From Desulfovibrionaceae bacterium UBA3823 (lineage in GTDB: Bacteria > Desulfobacterota > Desulfovibrionia > Desulfovibrionales > Desulfovibrionaceae): a DNA stretch of 6,091 nucleotides. The notes beneath the pieces were generated by a model. The model made no database searches, was not told the DNA's origin, and saw only the letters and a program-made list of their open reading frames with translations. The stretch lies in NCBI GenBank assembly GCA_002369295.1, contig DFDR01000202.1:5248-11338 (forward strand), in the 5' to 3' direction. Below, piece by piece: positions 1-5,401 of this stretch (position 1 is the stretch's first letter; every line of letters begins with the position of its first letter). Made by a program: the position numbers and the translations under genes.

Positions 1-2
1 AG

Positions 3-65
3 CCGTCCTGCGCCCTGCAGACCCGAGCCGCCCCTGCCACTCGCGCCGCGTCCTTCGCGGCCTAA
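3..65 (+). CDS. Possible C-terminal tail of an upstream gene (partial)
   Basis: One frame runs from the window edge to a TAA at 63-65 and reads as a short Ala-rich tail (for example ATRAASFAA before the stop). A gene ending here, 20 bases before the next start, would fit an operon continuing from the left. The evidence is weak: the piece is only about 20 codons, has no recognisable motif, and the other two plus-strand frames are also open over this stretch. It may equally be non-coding leader. Confidence 0.25.
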   Translation, partial: PSCALQTRAAPATRAASFAA

Positions 66-85
66 CCGAAACGGAAGAAGCGTCC

Positions 86-757
86 ATGATACCCGATCTC
101 TCACCGATTTTTACCGCCTACGAAAAGCTCCGCGACCAGGTGGACGGCATCTTCGCCCAGGTGCTGGCCTCCCAGGGACCGGAGCGCGTGACCTGCCGCA
201 AGGGCTGCAGCGACTGCTGCCATGCGCTCTTCGACCTCACCCTGGTCGAGGCCATGTACCTCAACAGGGCCTTCGGCAAGGCCTACGGCTTTGGCCCCGA
301 GCGCTCCGCCATCCTGGAGCGCGCCTCGGAGGTCGACCGCAGGCTCGCCCGCCTCAAGCGCGACCTCTTCCGCGAAGAGAAGAAGGGCATCGCGCCCGAG
401 TCCATCATGAAGGAGGCAGCCGGCGAGCGCATGCGCTGCCCCCTGCTCGGCGACGACGGCCTCTGCGCCCTCTACGAGGCCAGGCCCCTCACCTGCCGGA
501 TCTACGGCATCCCGACCGTCATTGCCGGCCAGGGCCATGTCTGCGGGCTTTCCGGCTTCGACAGGGGCGGCCAGTACCCCACCGTGAAGCTTGACAAGAT
601 CCACGCGGCCCTGGACGACATGAGCCTTGCCATAGAGCGCGGCGTCAAGAGCCGCTTCGACAAGCTCCACGAGGTCTACATGCCCCTTTCCATGGCGCTT
701 CTGACCGACTTCGACGAGCAGTTCCTCGGCATCGGCCCCGCCAGGAAGGAAGACTAG
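86..757 (+). CDS. YkgJ-family cysteine-cluster protein (predicted metal / Fe-S binding)
   Basis: This 223-residue soluble protein has the YkgJ (CxxxCxxCC) signature: C37, C41, C44 and C45 in CRKGCSDCC, then C118, C127 and C137 in the block CPLLGDDGLCALYEARPLTC followed by R138, and a further C153. The family is annotated as a zinc- or iron-sulfur-binding cysteine cluster, and most members have no defined reaction. Eight conserved-type cysteines and no signal peptide or membrane segment suggest a cytoplasmic metalloprotein. The ATG at 86 is preceded by a purine-rich GGAAG at 73-77; the frame stays open to the left edge without another good start. It leads a three-gene cluster, 34 bases before the next start. 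Stop is TAG. The family call is firm; the physiological role is unknown. Confidence 0.88.
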   Translation: MIPDLSPIFTAYEKLRDQVDGIFAQVLASQGPERVTCRKGCSDCCHALFDLTLVEAMYLNRAFGKAYGFGPERSAILERASEVDRRLARLKRDLFREEKKGIAPESIMKEAAGERMRCPLLGDDGLCALYEARPLTCRIYGIPTVIAGQGHVCGLSGFDRGGQYPTVKLDKIHAALDDMSLAIERGVKSRFDKLHEVYMPLSMALLTDFDEQFLGIGPARKED

Positions 758-791
758 GGCTGGCCCTGCGCCCCCAGCTTTGGAGAACGCC

Positions 792-1232
792 ATGCCAAGC
801 TTTTTAGCCAACATCCACGCCTCCATGTACCGCGACGGCGCGCCGCAGGAGCTGACCCCCGAGCAGGAGGCCAGCAAGCGCAGGATGTACGAGCAGCTCA
901 AGCCGCGCGGCCGCAAGTACGTGGACCGCATAGGCTACGAGAACTGGGATCCCTTCATGAAGCCCAACGATCCGCTCGACATCCGCCAGGACGTCACCAA
1001 GCGGACCACCCAGGAGCTGATCCGGGAGTTCCTCCAGACCGTTGCCCGCACCAATGGCGAGGCCTACAGCAACGAGTACGCCCAGGGCGCGCTGCAGGCC
1101 GCCCTTGGCATCGTCAACCGCGACGAGACCATGATCGGCACCATGGACTTCTGCCTGTGGTACGTGGACCTGCTCAAGCGCGAAGGGCACCTGGAAGTCA
1201 CCCTGAACCAGCTGCACGCCAAGAAGGATTAG
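792..1232 (+). CDS. Conserved-looking hypothetical protein, 146 aa
   Basis: I do not recognise a domain. The protein is hydrophilic, probably largely helical, with one cysteine (C121) and no signal peptide or membrane segment. Visible landmarks are an aromatic/proline stretch around residues 48-62 (GYENWDPFMKPNDPLD), RTTQELIREFLQ at 71-82, and a Trp/Tyr-containing helix near 119-130 (DFCLWYVDLLKR). I chose the ATG at 792 because GGAG at 782-785 sits six bases before it; a TTG at 780 in the same frame would add only four residues and has a poorer upstream site. It lies between the YkgJ-type gene and the TPR gene (gaps 34 and 49 bases) with the same high-GC third-position bias, so it is very likely a real, co-transcribed gene. 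A structural or accessory role is possible but unsupported. Confidence 0.8.
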   Translation: MPSFLANIHASMYRDGAPQELTPEQEASKRRMYEQLKPRGRKYVDRIGYENWDPFMKPNDPLDIRQDVTKRTTQELIREFLQTVARTNGEAYSNEYAQGALQAALGIVNRDETMIGTMDFCLWYVDLLKREGHLEVTLNQLHAKKD

Positions 1233-1281
1233 GAGTCCGTCCGGCGCCACGCCGGCCAAGCACCGCCCGGGAGGGGAGAAG

Positions 1282-1920
1282 ATGAAAGACAAGTACGACA
1301 ATCTCGACGAATACATCAGCGATCTCAAGGCCGCCATCGAGCAGTCCGGCGGCCAGTGCGCGGCCCACCACTACCAGCTCGGCCTCGCCCTGCTCTCCAA
1401 GCGCGACATGGTGGGCGCTGAGAACGAATTCCGCGAATGCCTGCGCGAGTCCGCCCACATGGCGGAGGCCATGGTCCAGCTCGGCGGCATCTGCATGCAG
1501 CGCGGCGACCTCGAAGGCTGCCTTCGGTACAACCAGGACGCAGCCGCCTGCCGTCCCAAGTTCGCCGTGGCCGAGAGCAACATCGGCTTCTGCTACCTGC
1601 AGATGCGCGATCCCAAGAAGGCCGTTGCCCACCTCGACAAGGCCGTGCGCTGGGATCCCAAGTTCTCCCAGGCCAGGAACGGCCTCGCCGTCGCCTATTA
1701 CATGGAGGGCAAGCTCGACCAGAGCGAGAAGGAAAGCCGGGAGCTCCTGAAGGACGAGCCCGCCTTTGCGCCGGCCTGGAACAACCTCGCGCTGGTGCTC
1801 TTCGACAAGGGCCAGTACGCCGAGGCCAGGGAAGCCGTGCAGAAGGCCCAGGCCGGCGGCTTCGAGGTCCAGGAAGGCTTCCTCAAGGAGCTTGAGGAAA
1901 AGCTCGCCGAAGCCAAGTAG
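1282..1920 (+). CDS. Tetratricopeptide (TPR) repeat protein
   Basis: This 212-residue protein is nearly all TPR. About five 34-residue repeats run from roughly residue 28 to 196, each with the expected G/A-Y/L pattern: YQLGLALLSKRD (31-42), VQLGGICMQRGD (65-76), SNIGFCYLQMRD (99-110), NGLAVAYYMEGK (133-144) and NNLALVLFDKGQ (167-178). A charged helix (KELEEKLAEAK) closes the C-terminus. There is no signal peptide or membrane segment, so it is probably a cytoplasmic protein-interaction scaffold. The ATG is preceded by a strong purine-rich ribosome site (GGAGGGGAG at 1270-1278). It is the last gene of the plus-strand cluster, and its likely partner is a neighbour product; that is inference. The TPR assignment is secure, the function open. 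Confidence 0.92.
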   Translation: MKDKYDNLDEYISDLKAAIEQSGGQCAAHHYQLGLALLSKRDMVGAENEFRECLRESAHMAEAMVQLGGICMQRGDLEGCLRYNQDAAACRPKFAVAESNIGFCYLQMRDPKKAVAHLDKAVRWDPKFSQARNGLAVAYYMEGKLDQSEKESRELLKDEPAFAPAWNNLALVLFDKGQYAEAREAVQKAQAGGFEVQEGFLKELEEKLAEAK

Positions 1921-1992
1921 CCAGGCAGTCATGCAGCCGGACCGGCCGCGTGCCGGCGAGGTTTTGCGGCCCTTTCCAGGCAATGCGGCGGC

Positions 1993-2006
1993 AATGCCGC
2001 GGCATT
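1993..2006. repeat. 14-base perfect palindrome AATGCCGCGGCATT
   Basis: AATGCCG is followed directly by its reverse complement CGGCATT. It lies 73 bases after the TPR stop, with a near copy of its left half (AATGCGGC) at 1982-1989 just before it. With no spacer it is a poor simple hairpin; overlapping pairing of GCGGC (1986-1990) with GCCGC (1996-2000) is an alternative. It could be part of a terminator or a dimeric-protein site; neither is established. Confidence 0.4.
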
Positions 2007-2194
2007 TCTGCACGAAGGCGGCGTCTGCGCTTCCCCAGGGGGCCGGGCGTCGCCTTCGGCGTTCTGAGGCGCGGCCTGCCTGTCCTGCTTGGGCCTGACG
2101 TCAAGCTGTCAAGTTCAGCTGTCCTCGCGGATATGATGCTGCTGGCGTGACCTGAATCCGTGTCAGGCCAGCATTCCGGCGGGCCTTGCGGGCC

Positions 2195-2212
2195 GGCGCG
2201 CTGAGGCGCGCC
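2195..2212 (-). terminator. Candidate terminator hairpin downstream of kdsD
   Basis: GGCGCGC and GCGCGCC form a perfect 7-bp GC stem with a four-base loop (TGAG), beginning 24 bases beyond the kdsD stop codon. Position and stem strength fit a transcription end. There is no U-tract on either strand, so it would be an atypical intrinsic terminator or only a 3' stabilising hairpin. Confidence 0.35.
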
Positions 2213-2236
2213 TGCGGTTCCGGCCTGGCGCTTTGC

Positions 2237-3229
2237 TCAACTCTTCTCTTCGTCGTGCACGTGGAGCAGGCCGACGGGCCTGCCGTCGCGGACAATGAAG
2301 ATGCAGGTGACCTTCCTGCGGTGCATGGTGGCGAAGATGCGGCTTGCCGGCTCGCTTTCAGTGGCAGTCAGGGGGTGGCGCGTCATGACCTCGCAGGCCT
2401 TGAAGCTCATGAGATCGCGGCCCTTGCTGTTCTTGGCGTTCAGGGTGTCCATGAGCCGGCGCAGGTCGCCGTCGGTGACGATGCCGACAAGGCGCCCGCT
2501 GGCGTCCACGACGCCGGTGCAGCCAAAGCCCTTGCTGCTCATGACGTAGACGAAGTTCTGGAAGAGCGTGTCCTCGCCGACGAGCGGGAGCTTGTCCTGA
2601 GGCGCCATAATCTCGCCGGCCAGCGCCAGGCGCCTGCCGAGGGCGCCGTGGGGATGGAACTCGTGGAACTGCTCCTCGGTGAAGCCGCGCACGTGGAGCA
2701 CGGCCATGGCCAGCGCATCGCCGAGGGCCAGGCTCATGGTGGTGGTTGTCGTCGGCGCGCAGGCCAGCGGCTTGGCCTCGCCGGTTTGGGGCAGCTCGAG
2801 GACGATGTCGGCCATGCGGCCGAGCACGCTTTGACGCCTGCTGGTGACGGCAATGACGGGCACGCCGTGGCGGCTGGCAAAGTCGAGGACGTTGAAGATC
2901 TCCCTGGTCTCGCCCGAGTTGGAGAGCGCGAGGACGAGATCCCTCGTGGTCACCATGCCAAGGTCGCCGTGCCCCGCTTCGGCAGGATGCAGGAAGTAGG
3001 CGGGCGTGCCCGTGGAGGCGAGGGTGGCGGCTATCTTGCGCGCCACGTGTCCGCTCTTGCCCATGCCGGTCACGGCAATTCTGCCCCGGCAGGCCAGCAC
3101 AGCCTCCACGGCCCTGGAGAAGTCGCCGTCGAGCATGGCGGCCAGCTCTCCAAGGGCCTTCTGCTCCTGAAGGATGACTTCCCTGCCGATGGCGGCCGTC
3201 TTGACGGGGTCGAATGCGTTGCTGCTCAT
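2237..3229 (-). CDS. kdsD: Arabinose-5-phosphate isomerase, KpsF/GutQ family
   Basis: The product interconverts ribulose-5-phosphate and arabinose-5-phosphate, the entry step of Kdo synthesis for lipopolysaccharide, in the cytoplasm. It is 330 residues, close to E. coli KdsD (328). A SIS domain fills about residues 40-200: GMGKSGH (55-61), HPAEAGHGDLGM (81-92), LSNSGET (102-108), CAPTTTTT (157-164) and HPHGALGRRL (192-201). Two CBS domains follow (about 205-262 and 275-330; VTDGDLRR at 251-258). K58, E110, E151 and H192 line up by position with the catalytic set described for E. coli KdsD. The start at 3229 is supported by AAGGAG (3237-3242) seven bases upstream and by family length; the frame is open further upstream, but those residues look unrelated to the family. 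The stop is TGA, the only non-TAG stop among the six genes. GutQ-type paralogues are indistinguishable from sequence alone. Confidence 0.93.
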   Translation of the reverse strand: MSSNAFDPVKTAAIGREVILQEQKALGELAAMLDGDFSRAVEAVLACRGRIAVTGMGKSGHVARKIAATLASTGTPAYFLHPAEAGHGDLGMVTTRDLVLALSNSGETREIFNVLDFASRHGVPVIAVTSRRQSVLGRMADIVLELPQTGEAKPLACAPTTTTTMSLALGDALAMAVLHVRGFTEEQFHEFHPHGALGRRLALAGEIMAPQDKLPLVGEDTLFQNFVYVMSSKGFGCTGVVDASGRLVGIVTDGDLRRLMDTLNAKNSKGRDLMSFKACEVMTRHPLTATESEPASRIFATMHRRKVTCIFIVRDGRPVGLLHVHDEEKS

Positions 3230-3255
3230 GGGCGTGCTCCTTCGCCTACGTGGAG

Positions 3256-3286
3256 CGGCCATGGGCTGCGTGCGGTACCATGGCCG
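3256..3286 (-). promoter_or_regulatory. 9-bp inverted repeat in the kdsD leader
   Basis: CGGCCATGG (3256-3264) and CCATGGCCG (3278-3286) are exact reverse complements around a 13-base loop. In kdsD mRNA the hairpin would end 13 bases before the AAGGAG ribosome site. It may affect translation or be a dimeric-protein site; no known leader family is recognised. The ATG inside the 3256-3264 arm is in the kdsD frame, but an upstream start there would add a short Arg-rich non-family peptide. Confidence 0.4.
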
Positions 3287-3411
3287 GAGTGGCTGGATGA
3301 AACGGCGGAACGGCGGCCGGCTGCCAAAGCCGAGGCGTGCTGGCGCAGGCCATGAAAAAAGGCTGCCTGACAAGGAAATGTCGCCAGCGCAGTCTGCTTC
3401 GAAGGCGCACG

Positions 3412-3442
3412 AATATATACGAGACGCAGGAAAACGCCAGTC
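3412..3442 (-). promoter_or_regulatory. Possible kdsD promoter (TATATATT -10 region)
   Basis: On the minus strand TATATATT (3419-3412) is the best -10-like element in the AT-rich island, about 180 bases before the kdsD start. The segment 16-18 bases upstream (GACTGGCG, 3442-3435) is only a poor -35 match, so the assignment rests mainly on base composition and position. Transcription would begin near 3405 and give a long leader containing the 9-bp hairpin. Confidence 0.28.
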
Positions 3443-3608
3443 TTTTGTGCGGACCTAGACAATTTTGCAACCTACTGTTGACTAGAAAAATATGACAGTT
3501 CTTCTCTAGGCTTGTTCCGCATGAAAGAGGTAAAAGTGCAGAACTAAATGTATCCGCAGTCGCGTAAGGTAGAAGGCGATCAAAGAAATCGTCTTGTGAA
3601 GGGAGCAT

Positions 3609-3638
3609 GCCGGTCCAGTACGTTGCTACTGGACCGGC
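3609..3638 (-). terminator. 12-bp perfect hairpin over the hflX stop codon
   Basis: GCCGGTCCAGTA (3609-3620) and TACTGGACCGGC (3627-3638) are exact reverse complements around a six-base loop. The hflX TAG (3628-3626) lies at the stem-loop junction, so the last four sense codons form one arm. This is the strongest hairpin in the window and marks the end of the purH-hflX transcript or protects its 3' end. No U-tract follows on either strand, so it is not a classical intrinsic terminator. Confidence 0.55.
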
Positions 3639-5386
3639 GCGTCCCAGTCTTCGGGCCAAAGCGCGCGATGATCCGGCGCCTCGCAGGGGCTGGCTTCGGG
3701 AGCGCTCTCAAGCTCCTCTTTCCCGAGGGCGTAGCTTGCCCGGAGCAGCTTCTCCTCTATGGCCGAGAGCAGCTCCTTCAGTCCCTCGCCGGTTTTGGCG
3801 GAGACGTGGATGGCGCCAGGGTACAGATCTCCCAGGGAGGCTCTGGCCTCGGTTGCCAGCAGGTCCCACTTGTTGAGGACGAGCAGCCTCGGCGTGCGGT
3901 CGAAGCCAAGCTCGGCCAGGGTCTGGAGCACGGCCTCGGTCTGCTGGACAAGGTCGCTCTGGCTGGCGTCGGCCACATGGATGAGCAGGTCTGCCTCGCC
4001 CAGCTCCTCGAGCGTTGCCCGGAAGGCCTCCATGAGTTCTCTGGGGAGGCTGCGGATGAAGCCCACGGTGTCGGCCACGACGATTTCGCGCTCCTCGGGG
4101 AAGCGGAGCCGGCGGGTTGTGGTGTCGAGGGTGGCGAAGAGCTTGTCTTCGGCCAGCACCGAAGAGTTGGTGAGGCGGTTCAGGAGCGAGGACTTGCCGG
4201 CATTGGTGTAGCCCACCAGGGCTGCCGTGGGGATGCCGCTGCGCTCGCGGCCTGAGCGCGTGAAGGCCCGCTGGCGCCGCAGGGTCTCCAGCTCCTTGGC
4301 GAGCCTTGCCATGCGCTCGCGGGTGCGCCTTCTGTCGAGCTCGAGCTTGGTTTCGCCAAGGCCCTTGCCGCCTATGCCGCCCATGAGGCGGTCCATGCTC
4401 CTGCTGGCGCCGGAGAGCCTTGGCAGGGCGTACTTGAGCCGTGCCAGCTCCACCTGGAGCTTGCCGGCCTTGGTGACGGCGTGCTGGGCGAAGATGTCGA
4501 GGATGAGCTGGGTGCGGTCGAGCACCCTGCGCTCGGTGATGTCGGCAAGGCTGCGCTGCTGGGCCGGCGAGAGCTCGCCGTCGAAGACGAGGGTTTCGGC
4601 ACGTCCCATGAGGGCCTTGACCTCGAGCTCGGCCATCTTGCCTCTGCCGAGGATGAAGCGCGGATTCACCTGCTTGACGCGCTGGACCATGCGTCCGCAG
4701 ACCTCGAGCCCGGCCGTGCGGGCAAGCTCCTCAAGCTCGTCGAGGTTGCGCTCCTGCAGGCGCCTCGGCTCTGCCGACACCGACACCACGAGGGCGCGCT
4801 CAAGCCCCCGGGAATCCCGGGTCTGTTCGGCGCGGCCAAGCTCCTCTTCGATGGCGAGGGCGGTGGCGAGCAGATCCCCCTGGGTCTGATCCCAGGGGCG
4901 CAGGGGGCCTGCCCGGTAGGGCGCGCCCGACGAGCCCTCTGGTCCCAGGGCCCCCTGCAGGCCCTGCGGCAGGAGATGGCCTGCCTGCCACTGGACAGGC
5001 TCGCCGTCCGGGCTCACCGTGAGGCACACAACCGCGTCCAGGCGCAGGAAGAGCATGTCCGTGAGGTCCTCTTCGCTCAGGCCGGCAGGCGCAAGGTGCG
5101 TGTGCAGGAGCCGCAGCCCCCTGAGGCGCAGGGCGCCCTCGCGCTGGCGCGGGAGCTCCGGGATCCAGATGCTGTCGGGCTTGCCGACGACGACCATGGC
5201 CACGCGCCCCCGGCGGTCGACGAGCAGGCCTATCTGCCGGCCGAAGGAGCGCGAGAGCAGGGCGAGCTCGCGCGCCTGCTCCGCGGTGTAGGGCTCCTTC
5301 TCGGGAAACTTGCGCTTGGCCAGGCGGTCGAGGGCCTTCAGCTGGCTTGGCTTGAGGCCCTGGAGATTGCCGTCGATGCGGGAAAT
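3626..5386 (-). CDS. hflX: GTPase HflX, ribosome-splitting factor (probable AUU start)
   Basis: HflX binds the 50S subunit and uses GTP to split stalled or stress-arrested 70S ribosomes. With the start used here the protein is 586 residues. Residues 1-61 are the extension found in many HflX proteins outside the E. coli type (GLKPSQLKAL at 10-19, GRQIGLLVDRRGR at 49-61). The HflX N-domain follows, with NPRFILGRGKMAEL at 241-254 and the glycine-rich GGIGGKGLGETKLELDRR at 336-353. The GTPase domain has G1 GYTNAGKSS (392-400), G2 in FATLDTTTRR (418-427), G3 DTVGF (439-443), G4 NKWD (505-508) and G5 SAK (529-531). Between the purH stop and a GTG at 5203 the frame has no ATG, GTG or TTG. I place the start at ATT (5386-5384), six bases after GGAGG, because MSRIDGN there matches where family members begin. 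Identity is certain; the start is inferred. The alternative GTG start gives 525 residues and loses the extension. Confidence 0.92.
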   Translation of the reverse strand: MSRIDGNLQGLKPSQLKALDRLAKRKFPEKEPYTAEQARELALLSRSFGRQIGLLVDRRGRVAMVVVGKPDSIWIPELPRQREGALRLRGLRLLHTHLAPAGLSEEDLTDMLFLRLDAVVCLTVSPDGEPVQWQAGHLLPQGLQGALGPEGSSGAPYRAGPLRPWDQTQGDLLATALAIEEELGRAEQTRDSRGLERALVVSVSAEPRRLQERNLDELEELARTAGLEVCGRMVQRVKQVNPRFILGRGKMAELEVKALMGRAETLVFDGELSPAQQRSLADITERRVLDRTQLILDIFAQHAVTKAGKLQVELARLKYALPRLSGASRSMDRLMGGIGGKGLGETKLELDRRRTRERMARLAKELETLRRQRAFTRSGRERSGIPTAALVGYTNAGKSSLLNRLTNSSVLAEDKLFATLDTTTRRLRFPEEREIVVADTVGFIRSLPRELMEAFRATLEELGEADLLIHVADASQSDLVQQTEAVLQTLAELGFDRTPRLLVLNKWDLLATEARASLGDLYPGAIHVSAKTGEGLKELLSAIEEKLLRASYALGKEELESAPEASPCEAPDHRALWPEDWDAPVQ

Positions 5387-5401
5387 GCCGGGCCTCCGCT
5401 A
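5384..5401 (-). promoter_or_regulatory. purH stop / ribosome site / AUU start junction for hflX
   Basis: Read on the minus strand, the purH TAG (5401-5399) is followed after one base by GGAGG (5397-5393), six bases of spacer and ATT (5386-5384). Stop, Shine-Dalgarno and start are all within 18 bases, the arrangement expected for translational coupling. The strong ribosome site at this exact distance supports initiation at ATT, since no standard start codon occurs nearby in any frame. Confidence 0.65.

Larger units (their letters stand above)
1921..2236. other. Non-coding convergent junction with inverted repeats
   Basis: This 316-base gap separates the ends of the plus-strand TPR gene and the minus-strand kdsD gene. 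I see no credible gene, RNA gene or mobile-element end in it. It holds several inverted repeats: GGCCGC/GCGGCC at 1944-1949 and 1966-1971, a 14-base perfect palindrome at 1993-2006, CGAAGGCG/CGCCTTCG at 2013-2020 and 2051-2058, a bulged hairpin at 2141-2172 (GCTGG+CCTGA pairing with TCAGG+CCAGC), and GGCGCGC/GCGCGCC at 2195-2212. None is followed by a clear U-tract, so the region probably carries transcription ends for both operons, but the exact sites cannot be fixed. Confidence 0.6.
3230..3625 (-). other. Intergenic region hflX-kdsD with AT-rich island
   Basis: A 396-base gap separates two genes of the same strand. Bases 3411-3560 are about 42% GC by my count, strikingly lower than the flanking genes, while 3246-3400 is again GC-rich. 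No credible gene or tRNA is visible; minus-strand open stretches show no family motifs and lack good ribosome sites. On the minus strand CTAGAGAA (3510-3503) can pair with TTTTCTAG (3489-3482), using one G-U pair. A six-base A run (T run in kdsD mRNA) lies at 3355-3360. The length and base composition suggest that kdsD has its own promoter here. Confidence 0.6.

Noticed and set aside
2186..3355. A 389-codon plus-strand open frame antisense to kdsD
   Set aside because: The minus strand carries complete KdsD with SIS and CBS domains; the plus frame has low-complexity composition and no supporting ribosome site or family signature.
3230..3373. Upstream extension of kdsD to a start at 3373
   Set aside because: The extra 48 residues are Arg/Pro-rich and unlike KdsD. 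The ATG at 3229 has AAGGAG at ideal distance and gives the family length.
3425..3440. Possible sigma-54 promoter (TGGCG...TGC) on the minus strand
   Set aside because: The GG-to-GC spacing is nine bases, not the required ten, and the TTGC element is incomplete.
3400..3600. tRNA or other known RNA gene in the AT-rich island
   Set aside because: I looked for a T-loop consensus (GGTTCGA-type) and a cloverleaf and found none.
3246..3659. A 137-codon minus-strand frame between hflX and kdsD
   Set aside because: It begins inside hflX, crosses the AT-rich island and leader, has no recognisable motif and an unusual Arg/Phe/Cys-rich composition. No good ribosome site was seen.
3548..4255. A plus-strand open frame of about 235 codons opposite the hflX C-terminus
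   Set aside because: It is a shadow of hflX; the HflX G1-G5 motifs are on the minus strand.
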